The translations under genes were made by a program, and so were the position numbers. The notes beneath the pieces are model-generated. The model worked only from the letters and a program-made list of their open reading frames with translations. It made no database searches and was not told the DNA's origin. From Methanobrevibacter millerae (GTDB taxonomy: Archaea; Methanobacteriota; Methanobacteria; Methanobacteriales; Methanobacteriaceae), in the NCBI RefSeq assembly GCF_900103415.1, contig NZ_FMXB01000020.1, positions 1 through 59,546 of the forward strand: a DNA stretch of 59,546 bases. The letters are read 5' to 3'. Below, in pieces: positions 19,633 to 28,450 of the stretch; position 1 is the first letter of the stretch; each line of letters starts with the position of its first letter.

Positions 19633-19702
19633 AGTAATACTTTTTCCCATATTTTCACCTATTTAGTAATACTTTAATTAATTATATTAATAATAAAAAA
19701 AT
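19633..19702 (+). promoter_or_regulatory. Paired AGTAATACT operator and promoter, copy C
   Basis: AGTAATACTTT at 19633-19643 and 19665-19675, again 32 bp apart. Bases 19663-19702 are identical to 11124-11163. The second site lies 83 bp upstream of the proposed ATT start of the CobN-like gene, almost the same distance as in copy A. Confidence 0.85.
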
Positions 19703-19758
19703 GATATTAATAGTGAAAAGGATTAAACAAAGTTCTTTTCGAAGGGGGTTTTAATATA

Positions 19759-22700
19759 ATTAAGAGTAAATTTGTTGCTTTTAATTTTAAAAATATAGCA
19801 ATATTAATTATTTTAATTGTTTTATTTTTGAGTTGTATTAATGCAACATTTGCTTTGGAAGACAATGGAACTGTTATTGCAGACAGCGTAAGCTCTCAAA
19901 ATCAGGCTTACAACAAGACAATGCTTCTTGTAAGCGATAACAGTGGAACAAACATCCTTGATTCTGCCGCAAATGAAGTGCTAAACAATTATTCTGACGT
20001 TAACATACAGGTCAGAAGTTCAGCTCAAATCTCCACTATGAAGGAGGAGGAACTTTTCAATCTGGTTGAGAAAAGCGATATCGTACTCATCAACTGGCTT
20101 ACCACCGATGCCGATTCCGTTTTTACAAACCTTTTGATTAAGCATCCTGACCTTTCAAACAAGGAAATGTTTCTTGTACTTGAAAGCTCCTCATCTTCAC
20201 AGCTTAAAACATTTAATCTGGTTAAGAATTCTACTATAAATTATCATAAAATCTTCTCAGACGGAATATTCACTGCAGATTATCTGAATGAATATTTCCA
20301 AACAACAAAAAGAGGCCAATCATTTAATACCGTTAGCGATTATCTGACCAACGGCAACGGAAATAAGGCAAATCCTCTGTTTAACCAGGCGGTCTTATAT
20401 AAAGACTGCAACGATAAGGAAAATGCGATAAACGAGATATTGTGGGCATTGAATGCATGCGGATACAACTGCCAGTATCTTGCCCCTAATTTCCACGAAT
20501 CCTATCAGTACGGCTTATACAGGGACAGATACATGACTCTTGAAGAATACATGAAACTATACTTCAATTCATCAAACGCCTACACCGTAGGTCTACTTGA
20601 AAGTAACATGTATGTATCAAGCGCATCTCTGGAACCTTATTATTCATTGATTAATGCTTTGGAAGCCAAAGGAGTTAACGTCATTCCTGTCGTGGCGGCA
20701 GGAGGGTCAGACGATCAGCTGAAGGTTATGGTTGAGTACTTTACCAATGCTCCTGATTATGAATCATTTTTAGAAAATTCATCAAATTACGAAAGCTATG
20801 TTGATGCGATAATCTCAATGCCTGCATACGGTATTGGGGGAACACTCTTTGATAAGGTCACCGAGTTCTTTGAAACCGCAGGCGTTCCGGTATTCAGGGC
20901 AGTGCACTCCGATTACGTAAGCAATGAGGAATGGGAGTTAAGCACTACCGGACTTCCGGGCAACAGAAGTGACAAATGGTGGCACGTAGCTATCGGCGAA
21001 GCGCAGGGCATCATAGAGGCTACCTTCGTAGGCGGAGTTACCAATGAGATATCCGCCACTACAGGCGCCAAATTAACCGGATACAAGTCTCACGAGACCA
21101 ACATTGACTTGTTTACCGACAGAATCATTTCCTGGATTGATTTGCAGTATGAGGAAAATCAAAACAAGAAGATTTCTCTTCTCTATTACAACTATCCTCC
21201 GGGAAAGCAGAACATCGGTTCAAGCTATTTGGACTCAATGACCAGTATCTACAACCTTTTGCAGACATTAAAGGCGGAAGGCTATGATGTCGGCCAGTTG
21301 CCGGATAACGTAAGCCAGCTGGAAGACATGATTATCAAGTCAGGTATTAACGTAGCTACATGGGCTCCGGGTGAACTGGAAAAGCTGGCAAACAGATCCA
21401 ATGTGGTTCTTCTTCCTGTCAGCGAATATGTGGAATGGTTTGAAAGTCTCGAACCGATTTCCAAACTCCAGGTAACCGAAGGGCCTGTTGCATACATTGG
21501 CGAGCTTTCAAGAAACGCAATAGCCATTGATTATACCGATCCGATGGATGAGAGACTCACCGACTGGTACGGTGAAATCATAGCGCTCTTGCCTGACAAC
21601 TACACTTCAAGGGCAATTCCTATTTTGGATAACATTGTTTCAGCCCTCAGAAAGTATCTCTCAACGGGCCTGGAATCCGACTATGAGATATTTTTAAAAT
21701 ACAAGCAGGAATGGGCTGATTTGGACGTGCCTGGTTTGAACGGATGGGGAGAGGCTCCCGGAAACATAATGACCGTTTGGAGAAACGGAACTCAATACTT
21801 CGTTATTCCCGGTCTTACTTTCGGAAACGTCTTCGTTGCCCCTGAACCTCAAAGGGGATGGGAAGCCGATTCAGATGCACTCTATCACAGCACTGCAGTC
21901 GCTCCGACCCATCAGTATCTTGCGGCATTCTACTATTTCCAGGAATACTATTCATCAGCAATGGTATTTGTCGGAAGGCACGCAACCCACGAATGGCTGC
22001 CTGGAAAGGAAGTTCTGTTGTCAACGACTGATTACGGTTCCATTATGGTTGGAGACGTACCTCAAATCTATTTCTACATCTCTGACGGTTTAGGTGAAGG
22101 TATTCAGGCAAAAAGAAGAGGTTTTGCAGTAATGATTTCTCATCTGACTTCCCCTCTTGCCTACACTCAGCTTTACGGAAACTTAACCGTCCTTGCCGGT
22201 CTGGTTAACGAGTATGAAAACGCAATGGATCAAAGCGCAAAGGACGCACTCCTGTCCGAAATCAGATACATTGTCGATACCAACAACTATGTTGGCTCAA
22301 TGGGCATAAGCAATGAAACATTCAACGGCTATACTGCCGACGAGTTAGTTTCCGCAGTCGACTCTTTCATCAAATCAGTTCAAAATGAGATATACACGTG
22401 GGGTCTGCACGCTCTGGGACAAAACTGGACGGATAAGGATATAGGCCTTTCCGTTTCGACGGCATTGTCACAGCAGTTCACCTATAATGGAGTCACAACC
22501 TCATTGTATGATGAAATAGCTAAAATCAAATACTCCAAAAACTACAATGAGCTCAATTCCCTTGAAAGAGGCGTAGTGATGAATTATTCAGCAGATGTCG
22601 TAATAGCATTAATCTATTATTCAAGCGAGGAAGTGTGCCAGGTGATTGGCGTTAATTCAACTTCACTGCTTGCGGCATTCGATTATGCGAAATTGTACAT

Positions 22701-24768
22701 TTCCCTAATCAAGCTGTCTGTTCAAAAGGAAATCGATTCATTCATTGATGCTTTAAACGGAAAATACATTGCTCCAGGTCCTGCAGGAGACGTGCTTGAC
22801 ATCAATTCACTTCCTACAGGAGGCAATTTCTTCCACGACCAGTCCCAGGAACTTCCAACAGAAGAGGCTTTCAAATACGGAAGGACACTAACATTACTGG
22901 CGTTAGAAGGCCTGACGGACGACACCGAAAAGCTTGTAATGGGAATCTGGTGTGTTGAAACCGCAAGAGATGACGGAGCATTAATTTCAGTTGTATTATA
23001 CTTATTGGGAATGGAACCTGTATACTCCTCCTCACCTAGTGCCGGGGGATACGTGCAGGTAGGAAATGATGAAGACCGTGACGACCATGAGCATGACGAG
23101 GAAGTTGCAGTAGGTGTTAAAACCAACATCATGCCTTCTTATGTTAAATTAAATGATTTGGTCCGTCCTGACGGCTGGGAAAAGAAAAGGATTGACGTTA
23201 CCGTAATCACGAGCGGTAACTTCAGGGACTTGTATTCCACCCAGGCAATGCTTATGGATAACGCATTCAGGATTTCCCTGGCCAGGTCATACATGTACAT
23301 CCTGGACAATGATGATTTGATGTCTGGCCCTTGGGGAAAGGACATTCAGGAAGGTCTCGATGAGGTAATGGCCTCAATCAACTACTACGGCGTCGGCGGC
23401 GAATCATTTGAGGAAAACAGTGTCGCAAAACACTGGGTAAGCGACTTCATATACTACAAGGAACTGGGCTATGATACCACTCATGCGGCCGAATACGCAA
23501 TAACCCGTATCTTTGCGCCTCCGAACGGTGATTACGGTGCAGGAATTGCAAAGTCTGTTTCCATGAGCTGGACCTGGAACGATACCGACGAGCTGTCCGA
23601 GTTCTATCTGGGCAGGATGGGTAACATGTACTCCAAGTTCTACTGGGGCGAAACCAATCCTCTGGTATTTGCAAGGGCTTTAAACAACACAAATGATTTG
23701 ATTGTAAGCCGTAACACCAACGTTTACGGTGTTCTGGACAACGATGATTTCTTCGATTACTGGGGCGGACTTTCAATGACGATGGCTTTCGTTAACGGAA
23801 ACACTCCGAAAATGAACGTATTGATGTATGGAAACAGGAACACTCCATATACTACGTCAATCGAACAGGCCATTTCAAAGGAAATCCTTACCAGATATTC
23901 CAATCCTGACTGGATTAGCGGAATGATGCAGGAAGGATACAGCGGTGCCAGATACATTTCAAACAAGTTCCTCACGGACTTGCTCGGATGGTCAGTGACA
24001 AGGCCTGAAGCCGTTTCAAACTACATGTGGGATGACGCATACGATGTCTATTTCAATGACAAGTACGGCATCGGCGTTACCGACTGGCTTAAAACGGGAA
24101 ACAACAACTATGCGTTCATTTCCTCAGCAGGTACATTACTCACAGCAGCTTATGAAGGCTACTGGAAAACCGATTCTGCAACATTATCCAGCCTTGCCAA
24201 CCAGTGGGCTCAGGCAGTAATTGCAAACGGAGTGGCCTGCTGTGACTGCAGTTGCGGTAACATTGCTATGATGCAGTGGGCGGTTGACTTTATCAATCCG
24301 GATCTGCTTGCCAAGTTCGCAGACCAGATTTTCCAGGCAACGAATCACAATTTTTTCAATCCTGCCAATTTCCAGAACAATCCTAATGCCGATGAGGCGG
24401 ACAGTAATATGGATGACAATACAGGCGTTAATACCAACAACGGTGACGTCCTGTCAAATTCAACTTCATCAACCTTAAAGTCAGACAGCGCAACATCCGG
24501 ATTTACCGGCAAGACTGCTGTCGGTGTTGGAGATTCCTCTTCACAGCCTGCTACAGCTTCAAGCTCATCTGAAATCTATGACTCAGAAAATGTGGGTGAA
24601 ACCGGTGGAGACTCAGCATCCAAAAGCTATGAGGTTGAAAAGTCCGTTTCAAGTAGCAGTACGACAACCGAGAAATCAATGTCAATACAGCTGATAATAT
24701 GTGTAATAATTTTAGTGGGAATTTTTGCTATAGGCTACTTTAGAAATAAACAAAAAGATGATTTTTGA
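19759..24768 (+). CDS. cobN: Exported, membrane-anchored CobN-like (cobaltochelatase/Mg-chelatase H family) protein
   Basis: About 1669 residues, somewhat longer than a typical CobN. The core has RHATHEWLPGKEVLLS, the HxxxEWLPGK-type signature of the CobN/ChlH family. The protein is clearly exported: an N-terminal Lys-rich stretch and helix (IAILIILIVLFLSC, then NATFALED), many NxT/S sequons, a Ser/Thr-rich linker near the end, and a C-terminal helix (LIICVIILVGIFAIGYF) with basic tail. An acidic/His loop (DEDRDDHEHDEE) and a CCDCSC cluster could bind metal. The first conventional start, TTG 19828, would cut off the signal peptide and has no ribosome site. AAGGGGGT (19742-19749) precedes in-frame ATA 19756 and ATT 19759, so a non-AUG start is likely. 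The chelatase substrate is unknown. Confidence 0.88.
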   Translation: MKSKFVAFNFKNIAILIILIVLFLSCINATFALEDNGTVIADSVSSQNQAYNKTMLLVSDNSGTNILDSAANEVLNNYSDVNIQVRSSAQISTMKEEELFNLVEKSDIVLINWLTTDADSVFTNLLIKHPDLSNKEMFLVLESSSSSQLKTFNLVKNSTINYHKIFSDGIFTADYLNEYFQTTKRGQSFNTVSDYLTNGNGNKANPLFNQAVLYKDCNDKENAINEILWALNACGYNCQYLAPNFHESYQYGLYRDRYMTLEEYMKLYFNSSNAYTVGLLESNMYVSSASLEPYYSLINALEAKGVNVIPVVAAGGSDDQLKVMVEYFTNAPDYESFLENSSNYESYVDAIISMPAYGIGGTLFDKVTEFFETAGVPVFRAVHSDYVSNEEWELSTTGLPGNRSDKWWHVAIGEAQGIIEATFVGGVTNEISATTGAKLTGYKSHETNIDLFTDRIISWIDLQYEENQNKKISLLYYNYPPGKQNIGSSYLDSMTSIYNLLQTLKAEGYDVGQLPDNVSQLEDMIIKSGINVATWAPGELEKLANRSNVVLLPVSEYVEWFESLEPISKLQVTEGPVAYIGELSRNAIAIDYTDPMDERLTDWYGEIIALLPDNYTSRAIPILDNIVSALRKYLSTGLESDYEIFLKYKQEWADLDVPGLNGWGEAPGNIMTVWRNGTQYFVIPGLTFGNVFVAPEPQRGWEADSDALYHSTAVAPTHQYLAAFYYFQEYYSSAMVFVGRHATHEWLPGKEVLLSTTDYGSIMVGDVPQIYFYISDGLGEGIQAKRRGFAVMISHLTSPLAYTQLYGNLTVLAGLVNEYENAMDQSAKDALLSEIRYIVDTNNYVGSMGISNETFNGYTADELVSAVDSFIKSVQNEIYTWGLHALGQNWTDKDIGLSVSTALSQQFTYNGVTTSLYDEIAKIKYSKNYNELNSLERGVVMNYSADVVIALIYYSSEEVCQVIGVNSTSLLAAFDYAKLYISLIKLSVQKEIDSFIDALNGKYIAPGPAGDVLDINSLPTGGNFFHDQSQELPTEEAFKYGRTLTLLALEGLTDDTEKLVMGIWCVETARDDGALISVVLYLLGMEPVYSSSPSAGGYVQVGNDEDRDDHEHDEEVAVGVKTNIMPSYVKLNDLVRPDGWEKKRIDVTVITSGNFRDLYSTQAMLMDNAFRISLARSYMYILDNDDLMSGPWGKDIQEGLDEVMASINYYGVGGESFEENSVAKHWVSDFIYYKELGYDTTHAAEYAITRIFAPPNGDYGAGIAKSVSMSWTWNDTDELSEFYLGRMGNMYSKFYWGETNPLVFARALNNTNDLIVSRNTNVYGVLDNDDFFDYWGGLSMTMAFVNGNTPKMNVLMYGNRNTPYTTSIEQAISKEILTRYSNPDWISGMMQEGYSGARYISNKFLTDLLGWSVTRPEAVSNYMWDDAYDVYFNDKYGIGVTDWLKTGNNNYAFISSAGTLLTAAYEGYWKTDSATLSSLANQWAQAVIANGVACCDCSCGNIAMMQWAVDFINPDLLAKFADQIFQATNHNFFNPANFQNNPNADEADSNMDDNTGVNTNNGDVLSNSTSSTLKSDSATSGFTGKTAVGVGDSSSQPATASSSSEIYDSENVGETGGDSASKSYEVEKSVSSSSTTTEKSMSIQLIICVIILVGIFAIGYFRNKQKDDF

Positions 24769-24799
24769 ATAACATTCGTTATTCTTTATTTTCTTTTTT
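24767..24799 (+). terminator. Hairpin terminator after CobN-like gene
   Basis: GAATAAC (24767-24773) and GTTATTC (24778-24784) form a perfect 7-bp stem with loop ATTC, overlapping the last base of the stop. A T-rich run follows. It may separate the chelatase transcript from the membrane module. Confidence 0.7.
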
Positions 24800-24893
24800 T
24801 TTGGATATGAATTAAAATTTATATAGTAAAAAAACGAAATATTAAAATGTAATTGATTTTTATTAATTAATTATTTTTAGAGAGGAATTAAAT

Positions 24894-25604
24894 ATGGATA
24901 TGATGAGTGTTTTATGGCAATTTGGTATCATTGCAGCTATTCTTGTCTTTGGTATTAAAGTGGGTTTAGCTTCAGGACTGGCCAATCTGTCAAAGAAATT
25001 ATTAGCGTTGATCTGTATAGGATATGGTGGTGGAGTACTTATTATTTCCGCTATAGCATCTTTATATGCAGAACAAATCACTCAAGCTATTTATAGTTAT
25101 AATTCTATATTCTATATGATTATGGCCCTTATCATGATTATAGCTGGTCTGATCACTATACGGGAATATAAGGTCCATGATCACAATACGAGTACTGCAA
25201 CGTCGCTGGCGGTAATTGCACCTTGTCCGTGCTGTTTCGGTTCAATCGTTGCAAGTATCTTAATTGTCGCTCCAACCATTGGAGTCGGCGCTTTTTATTT
25301 AAGCTGGTTTGCTGCTGCAACTTTGGTGGCTGTTATTATAATAACATACTTCGCATCAAACATCATAGTCAAGCATATAAGCAAGCCTTATCCGATTATC
25401 CTGGGAAACTTCATGCTTCTTTTAGGTGCTTATTTCCTGCTTTCTGCAATTGTAATTCCTAATATTGCAGGTTCACTAAGCAAGGATTTCGGCAACCTCA
25501 CGATGAGCTCTCCCGAATCCATTATCGCTATCGTTGTTATGCTGGTGATTCTGGTGATAATTGGAGTATTTTTAAATAAGAAAAGTAAACGTCTTTTAGA
25601 ATGA
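24894..25604 (+). CDS. DUF2162-type predicted membrane transporter
   Basis: 236 residues with six or more predicted membrane helices and almost no loops, matching the DUF2162 family found in methanogens. A distinctive APCPCCFGSIVASI segment places a CPCC motif at the start of a membrane helix, a candidate metal or thiol-redox site. It stands between the CobN-like gene and the ExbB/ExbD-like pair, 20 bp before the ExbB gene, so it is probably part of the same functional system. Ribosome site GAGGAA precedes the ATG. The transported substrate is unknown; cobalt, nickel or a corrinoid are guesses from context. Confidence 0.8.
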   Translation: MDMMSVLWQFGIIAAILVFGIKVGLASGLANLSKKLLALICIGYGGGVLIISAIASLYAEQITQAIYSYNSIFYMIMALIMIIAGLITIREYKVHDHNTSTATSLAVIAPCPCCFGSIVASILIVAPTIGVGAFYLSWFAAATLVAVIIITYFASNIIVKHISKPYPIILGNFMLLLGAYFLLSAIVIPNIAGSLSKDFGNLTMSSPESIIAIVVMLVILVIIGVFLNKKSKRLLE

Positions 25605-25624
25605 TAATTATTAGGTGATATATA

Positions 25625-26272
25625 ATGAGTGTAAGTATACCTGGTGGAGAATTTTTAACCGGTTCTTTGGATGTTATTTCACAGAGTCTGACCATTCCTG
25701 TATTGGTTATTCTTTTGATTATTGTGATTATTTCCATAATCTCATTGGGTGGATTAATATCTGAATATACTTCAAGAAAGAAAGTTCCAGTCGGAACTAT
25801 AAGGGATTTGATTTATCAAATCAACTCTGCCGCTTCCGTTGATGCACTTATAGGCATTATCGAAGGTGCGGAAATCCCAAAATCCCAGAAAAAAGTTTTA
25901 ACTGAAATCGCTAGCTCTTCAGCATTGGATGTAAATTCCAGAGAAGCTTTAGCACGTAAATTAGTCGAATATGAAGAAGAAAAAATCGATAATACATTAA
26001 GAAAAACCGATATCATTACAAAAGTGGGTCCTACCTTAGGGTTAATGGGTACTTTAATTCCTATGGGTCCGGGTCTTGCTGCATTAGGCGCAGGTGACGT
26101 AAATACCCTTGCGGAATCATTGACGCTTGCGTTCAACACAACAATTGTAGGTATCGGTTCCGGTGCTTTATGTTATTTCATCGGTAAAATCAGATCCGGC
26201 TGGTATGACCGTTACTTATCCGATTTGGATGCTTTATCTGATGCTGTTTTGGATTACATGAATAAACAGTGA
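25625..26272 (+). CDS. MotA/TolQ/ExbB family proton channel subunit
   Basis: 215 residues. There is one N-terminal membrane helix (around LVILLIIVIISIISLGG), a cytoplasmic domain, and two C-terminal helices containing GPTLGLMGTLIPMGPGL and TLAFNTTIVGIGSGALCY, the signature of ExbB/TolQ/MotA stators. The family converts ion flow into mechanical work on a partner protein. The ExbD-like partner is the next gene, 5 bp downstream. In an archaeon without an outer membrane the target cannot be a TonB receptor; the adjacent exported CobN-like protein is the obvious candidate. Confidence 0.92.
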   Translation: MSVSIPGGEFLTGSLDVISQSLTIPVLVILLIIVIISIISLGGLISEYTSRKKVPVGTIRDLIYQINSAASVDALIGIIEGAEIPKSQKKVLTEIASSSALDVNSREALARKLVEYEEEKIDNTLRKTDIITKVGPTLGLMGTLIPMGPGLAALGAGDVNTLAESLTLAFNTTIVGIGSGALCYFIGKIRSGWYDRYLSDLDALSDAVLDYMNKQ

Positions 26273-26277
26273 TTGTT

Positions 26278-26616
26278 ATGGTTCGAAAAAAACAAAGAAG
26301 ACGATCTAATCGTGTTGAAGAAGACCCTATGGCTGGTACGGCTAACCTTGTGGATGCAATGCTTGTTATTGCAGTTGGTTTTCTTGTCTTTGTAATCATC
26401 AGTTGGAACATGCAATCAATTGTCTTTAATGATGACATGACGCAAGAACAAAAGCAACAGGTTATGGAGACTATCAGCAGTGTTTCTGAAGTTACTCAGG
26501 GTCAGGAACTGAATGAGACTCCAGACACTTCAAACAGCTCAGGTCAGGGTTATACTGAAATGGGTAAGGTTTATAAAGATCCATCGACAGGTAAGCTGAT
26601 TATGGTAGAGGGTTGA
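26278..26616 (+). CDS. DUF2149 protein, ExbD/TolR-like stator subunit
   Basis: 112 residues. A basic N-terminus (VRKKQRRRSN) precedes one membrane helix, GTANLVDAMLVIAVGFLVF, whose Asp26 sits where ExbD, TolR and MotB carry the proton-binding aspartate (compare the IDVMLVLL pattern of ExbD). The rest is a short external domain rich in Gln/Ser, ending VYKDPSTGKLIMVEG, much smaller than a typical ExbD periplasmic domain. The start is ATG 26278: GTGAT overlapping the upstream stop is the ribosome site, and the in-frame GTG 26269 is part of it. This gene ends the operon, with a hairpin overlapping its stop. Confidence 0.85.
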   Translation: MVRKKQRRRSNRVEEDPMAGTANLVDAMLVIAVGFLVFVIISWNMQSIVFNDDMTQEQKQQVMETISSVSEVTQGQELNETPDTSNSSGQGYTEMGKVYKDPSTGKLIMVEG

Positions 26617-26642
26617 GCCTCTACTTAAAACTTTTTTTTTAT
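26605..26642 (+). terminator. Hairpin terminator after DUF2149 gene
   Basis: GTAGAGG (26605-26611) pairs with CCTCTAC (26618-26624) around the TGA stop, followed by a run of nine or more T from 26632. Confidence 0.75.
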
Positions 26643-26836
26643 TTTTCGCTTAAAATTTTAACTTATTTTCCTTTGATTCAGCTATCATTAAAATCATGTT
26701 TATGTTATTGAAATTGATTATTCTGATGTCTGTTTTCAATATTTATTGATGATGATATTTTTTTCAAGGATTTCCTTTGCAGTATGTAGATGTTCTTAGA
26801 TAAAAAATTAAAAAAAGAAGGGTTAATGTAAAACCC

Positions 26837-28450
26837 TTATGATAGGAAATTTGCCATTGAGTTTTTAATGGCGTCGGCAACGGCGCTTTCGATTGAACTG
26901 CGAATAGCATTAGATATGGTGTCAGACAATGCATTAGCTATGCCATTTTGTACTGCATCAGCTATTGCAGTTTTTAAGGTGTTTTCTAAAGAGTTATATA
27001 TTGCATTTTCAATTGTAGCTCTTAAAGCGCTTGGAATGCTTGAAGGTATTGCATCGGATATTGTGCTTCTGATGCTGCTTTCAATGGCATCGGTGAGTCC
27101 GCTGGGAATTGAACTTCCCATGGCGTTTTCAAGAGTGTTCTTAATGGTCTGTTCAAGTGTGTCTATTATCATAGGAGATAATGTGTTGTTGTTCAGGTCA
27201 GTTAACGGAATGCTCCATTTGAAGTTTCCTATATATGAAGGCATGCATACGCTTAAATTGACGTCGTTAAGCATTTCATATGCCATGCGCTTGATGTCTG
27301 CTGCGGAATAGTTTCCAATGCTGTCAAAAATGCCGCCAATAAATTCACTTACGATAACGCTGTTTGCTGCGGAGTATCCGTTGTATGTTGAAGTAATGAT
27401 GTATAATCCCACAGGCAGGTTGATGTTAAGTCTGGCTATTCCCAGAGCATCAGTAGTCTTGTGGTAGATTATGCCGTTTATGTTGAATTCCACTTCAGCT
27501 CCCTTAAGCCTTTTTCCCTGACCGTCAAGCACTTCAGCCAAAAACTGTGAACCGTCCTTATAGAAGAGCTTAAGGTCATTGGTTTTAAGGGTTCTCAATA
27601 CTGAAACGATGTTGGATTGTCTGCATCCGTTGTATTCGGTCGTTATGACATAATCGTAAGGGGCAAGGTTGATGTTTAAAGTGGCCTCGCCGTTTGAATT
27701 AATCGGACGGGTGTAGAATACTCCGTTGATGTTGAATTGAACCTCTCCGCTTTTGGCGCCATGGATTTTAACGACGAACTGTGAATCGTTTTTGTAATAC
27801 TTGGTCAAGTCATGACTTTCAATAAGTGATAAGACCTCGACGCTGTTGGACTTCTTTTCACCGGTTACCGGGTTTGTTGTCGTTATTGTGTATTTTCCCT
27901 GATCGAGGTTAATGTTTAAGTGAGCGACACCGTTTGCATCGGTCTGTCTTGTGTAGAATACTCCGTTGATATTGAATACGACGTTCTCATTTGCGCCGAC
28001 AGCTTTTCCCTGGCTGTCTAAAATTTTAGCTTCAAACTGACTGGCATTTCTGAAGTATTTGGTCAAATCATCAGCTATTATTGTTGGATTAACGGTAATC
28101 TTGTTTTTCACGGATTCACCGGCTTCAGGACATGTTGTGGTAATGTCATAGACTCCGGAATCCAGGTTAACTGCTATTGAAGCGGTTGAGTTCACAACTG
28201 CTCTTGTGTAGTCGATGTTGTTAATGTTGAAGACAACGCTGTCATAAGTCACGTTGTCATAAAGTTTCACTTCAAAGCGTTCGGAACCTCCATAATACTT
28301 TTCCAAATCATCATGAGTTTCAAATACTGATTGGGAAGCCCCGATATTGGAATCATCACCAATCAGTGCCGTATCGTTCAAATCACTTGCACCGACTGCA
28401 GTGATTGAAAACAACAGCACAATAAATAAAATTAGCACTTTTACTTTAAT
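26837..28450 (-). CDS. Ig-repeat surface protein with helical C-terminal repeat region
   Basis: About 537 residues. The signal peptide is KVKVLILFIVLLFSITAVGA. Four to five Ig-like repeats follow, of the same family as the C-termini of the two DUF3344 adhesins (FNINGVFYTRQTDANGVA, LNINLDQGKYTITT). Then a non-Ig segment leads into about 110 residues of amphipathic repeats with pattern xxSIPSxLxxxIExxI and AIxxAVADAI, without proline breaks late on, suggesting a helical bundle or coiled fibre. There is no membrane helix at the C-terminus. The longest frame begins at GTG 28459, but AGGTG (28461-28457) is a good ribosome site for ATT 28450, which gives a classical signal peptide. It is divergent from the small membrane protein pair. 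Confidence 0.85.
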   Translation of the reverse strand: MKVKVLILFIVLLFSITAVGASDLNDTALIGDDSNIGASQSVFETHDDLEKYYGGSERFEVKLYDNVTYDSVVFNINNIDYTRAVVNSTASIAVNLDSGVYDITTTCPEAGESVKNKITVNPTIIADDLTKYFRNASQFEAKILDSQGKAVGANENVVFNINGVFYTRQTDANGVAHLNINLDQGKYTITTTNPVTGEKKSNSVEVLSLIESHDLTKYYKNDSQFVVKIHGAKSGEVQFNINGVFYTRPINSNGEATLNINLAPYDYVITTEYNGCRQSNIVSVLRTLKTNDLKLFYKDGSQFLAEVLDGQGKRLKGAEVEFNINGIIYHKTTDALGIARLNINLPVGLYIITSTYNGYSAANSVIVSEFIGGIFDSIGNYSAADIKRMAYEMLNDVNLSVCMPSYIGNFKWSIPLTDLNNNTLSPMIIDTLEQTIKNTLENAMGSSIPSGLTDAIESSIRSTISDAIPSSIPSALRATIENAIYNSLENTLKTAIADAVQNGIANALSDTISNAIRSSIESAVADAIKNSMANFLS

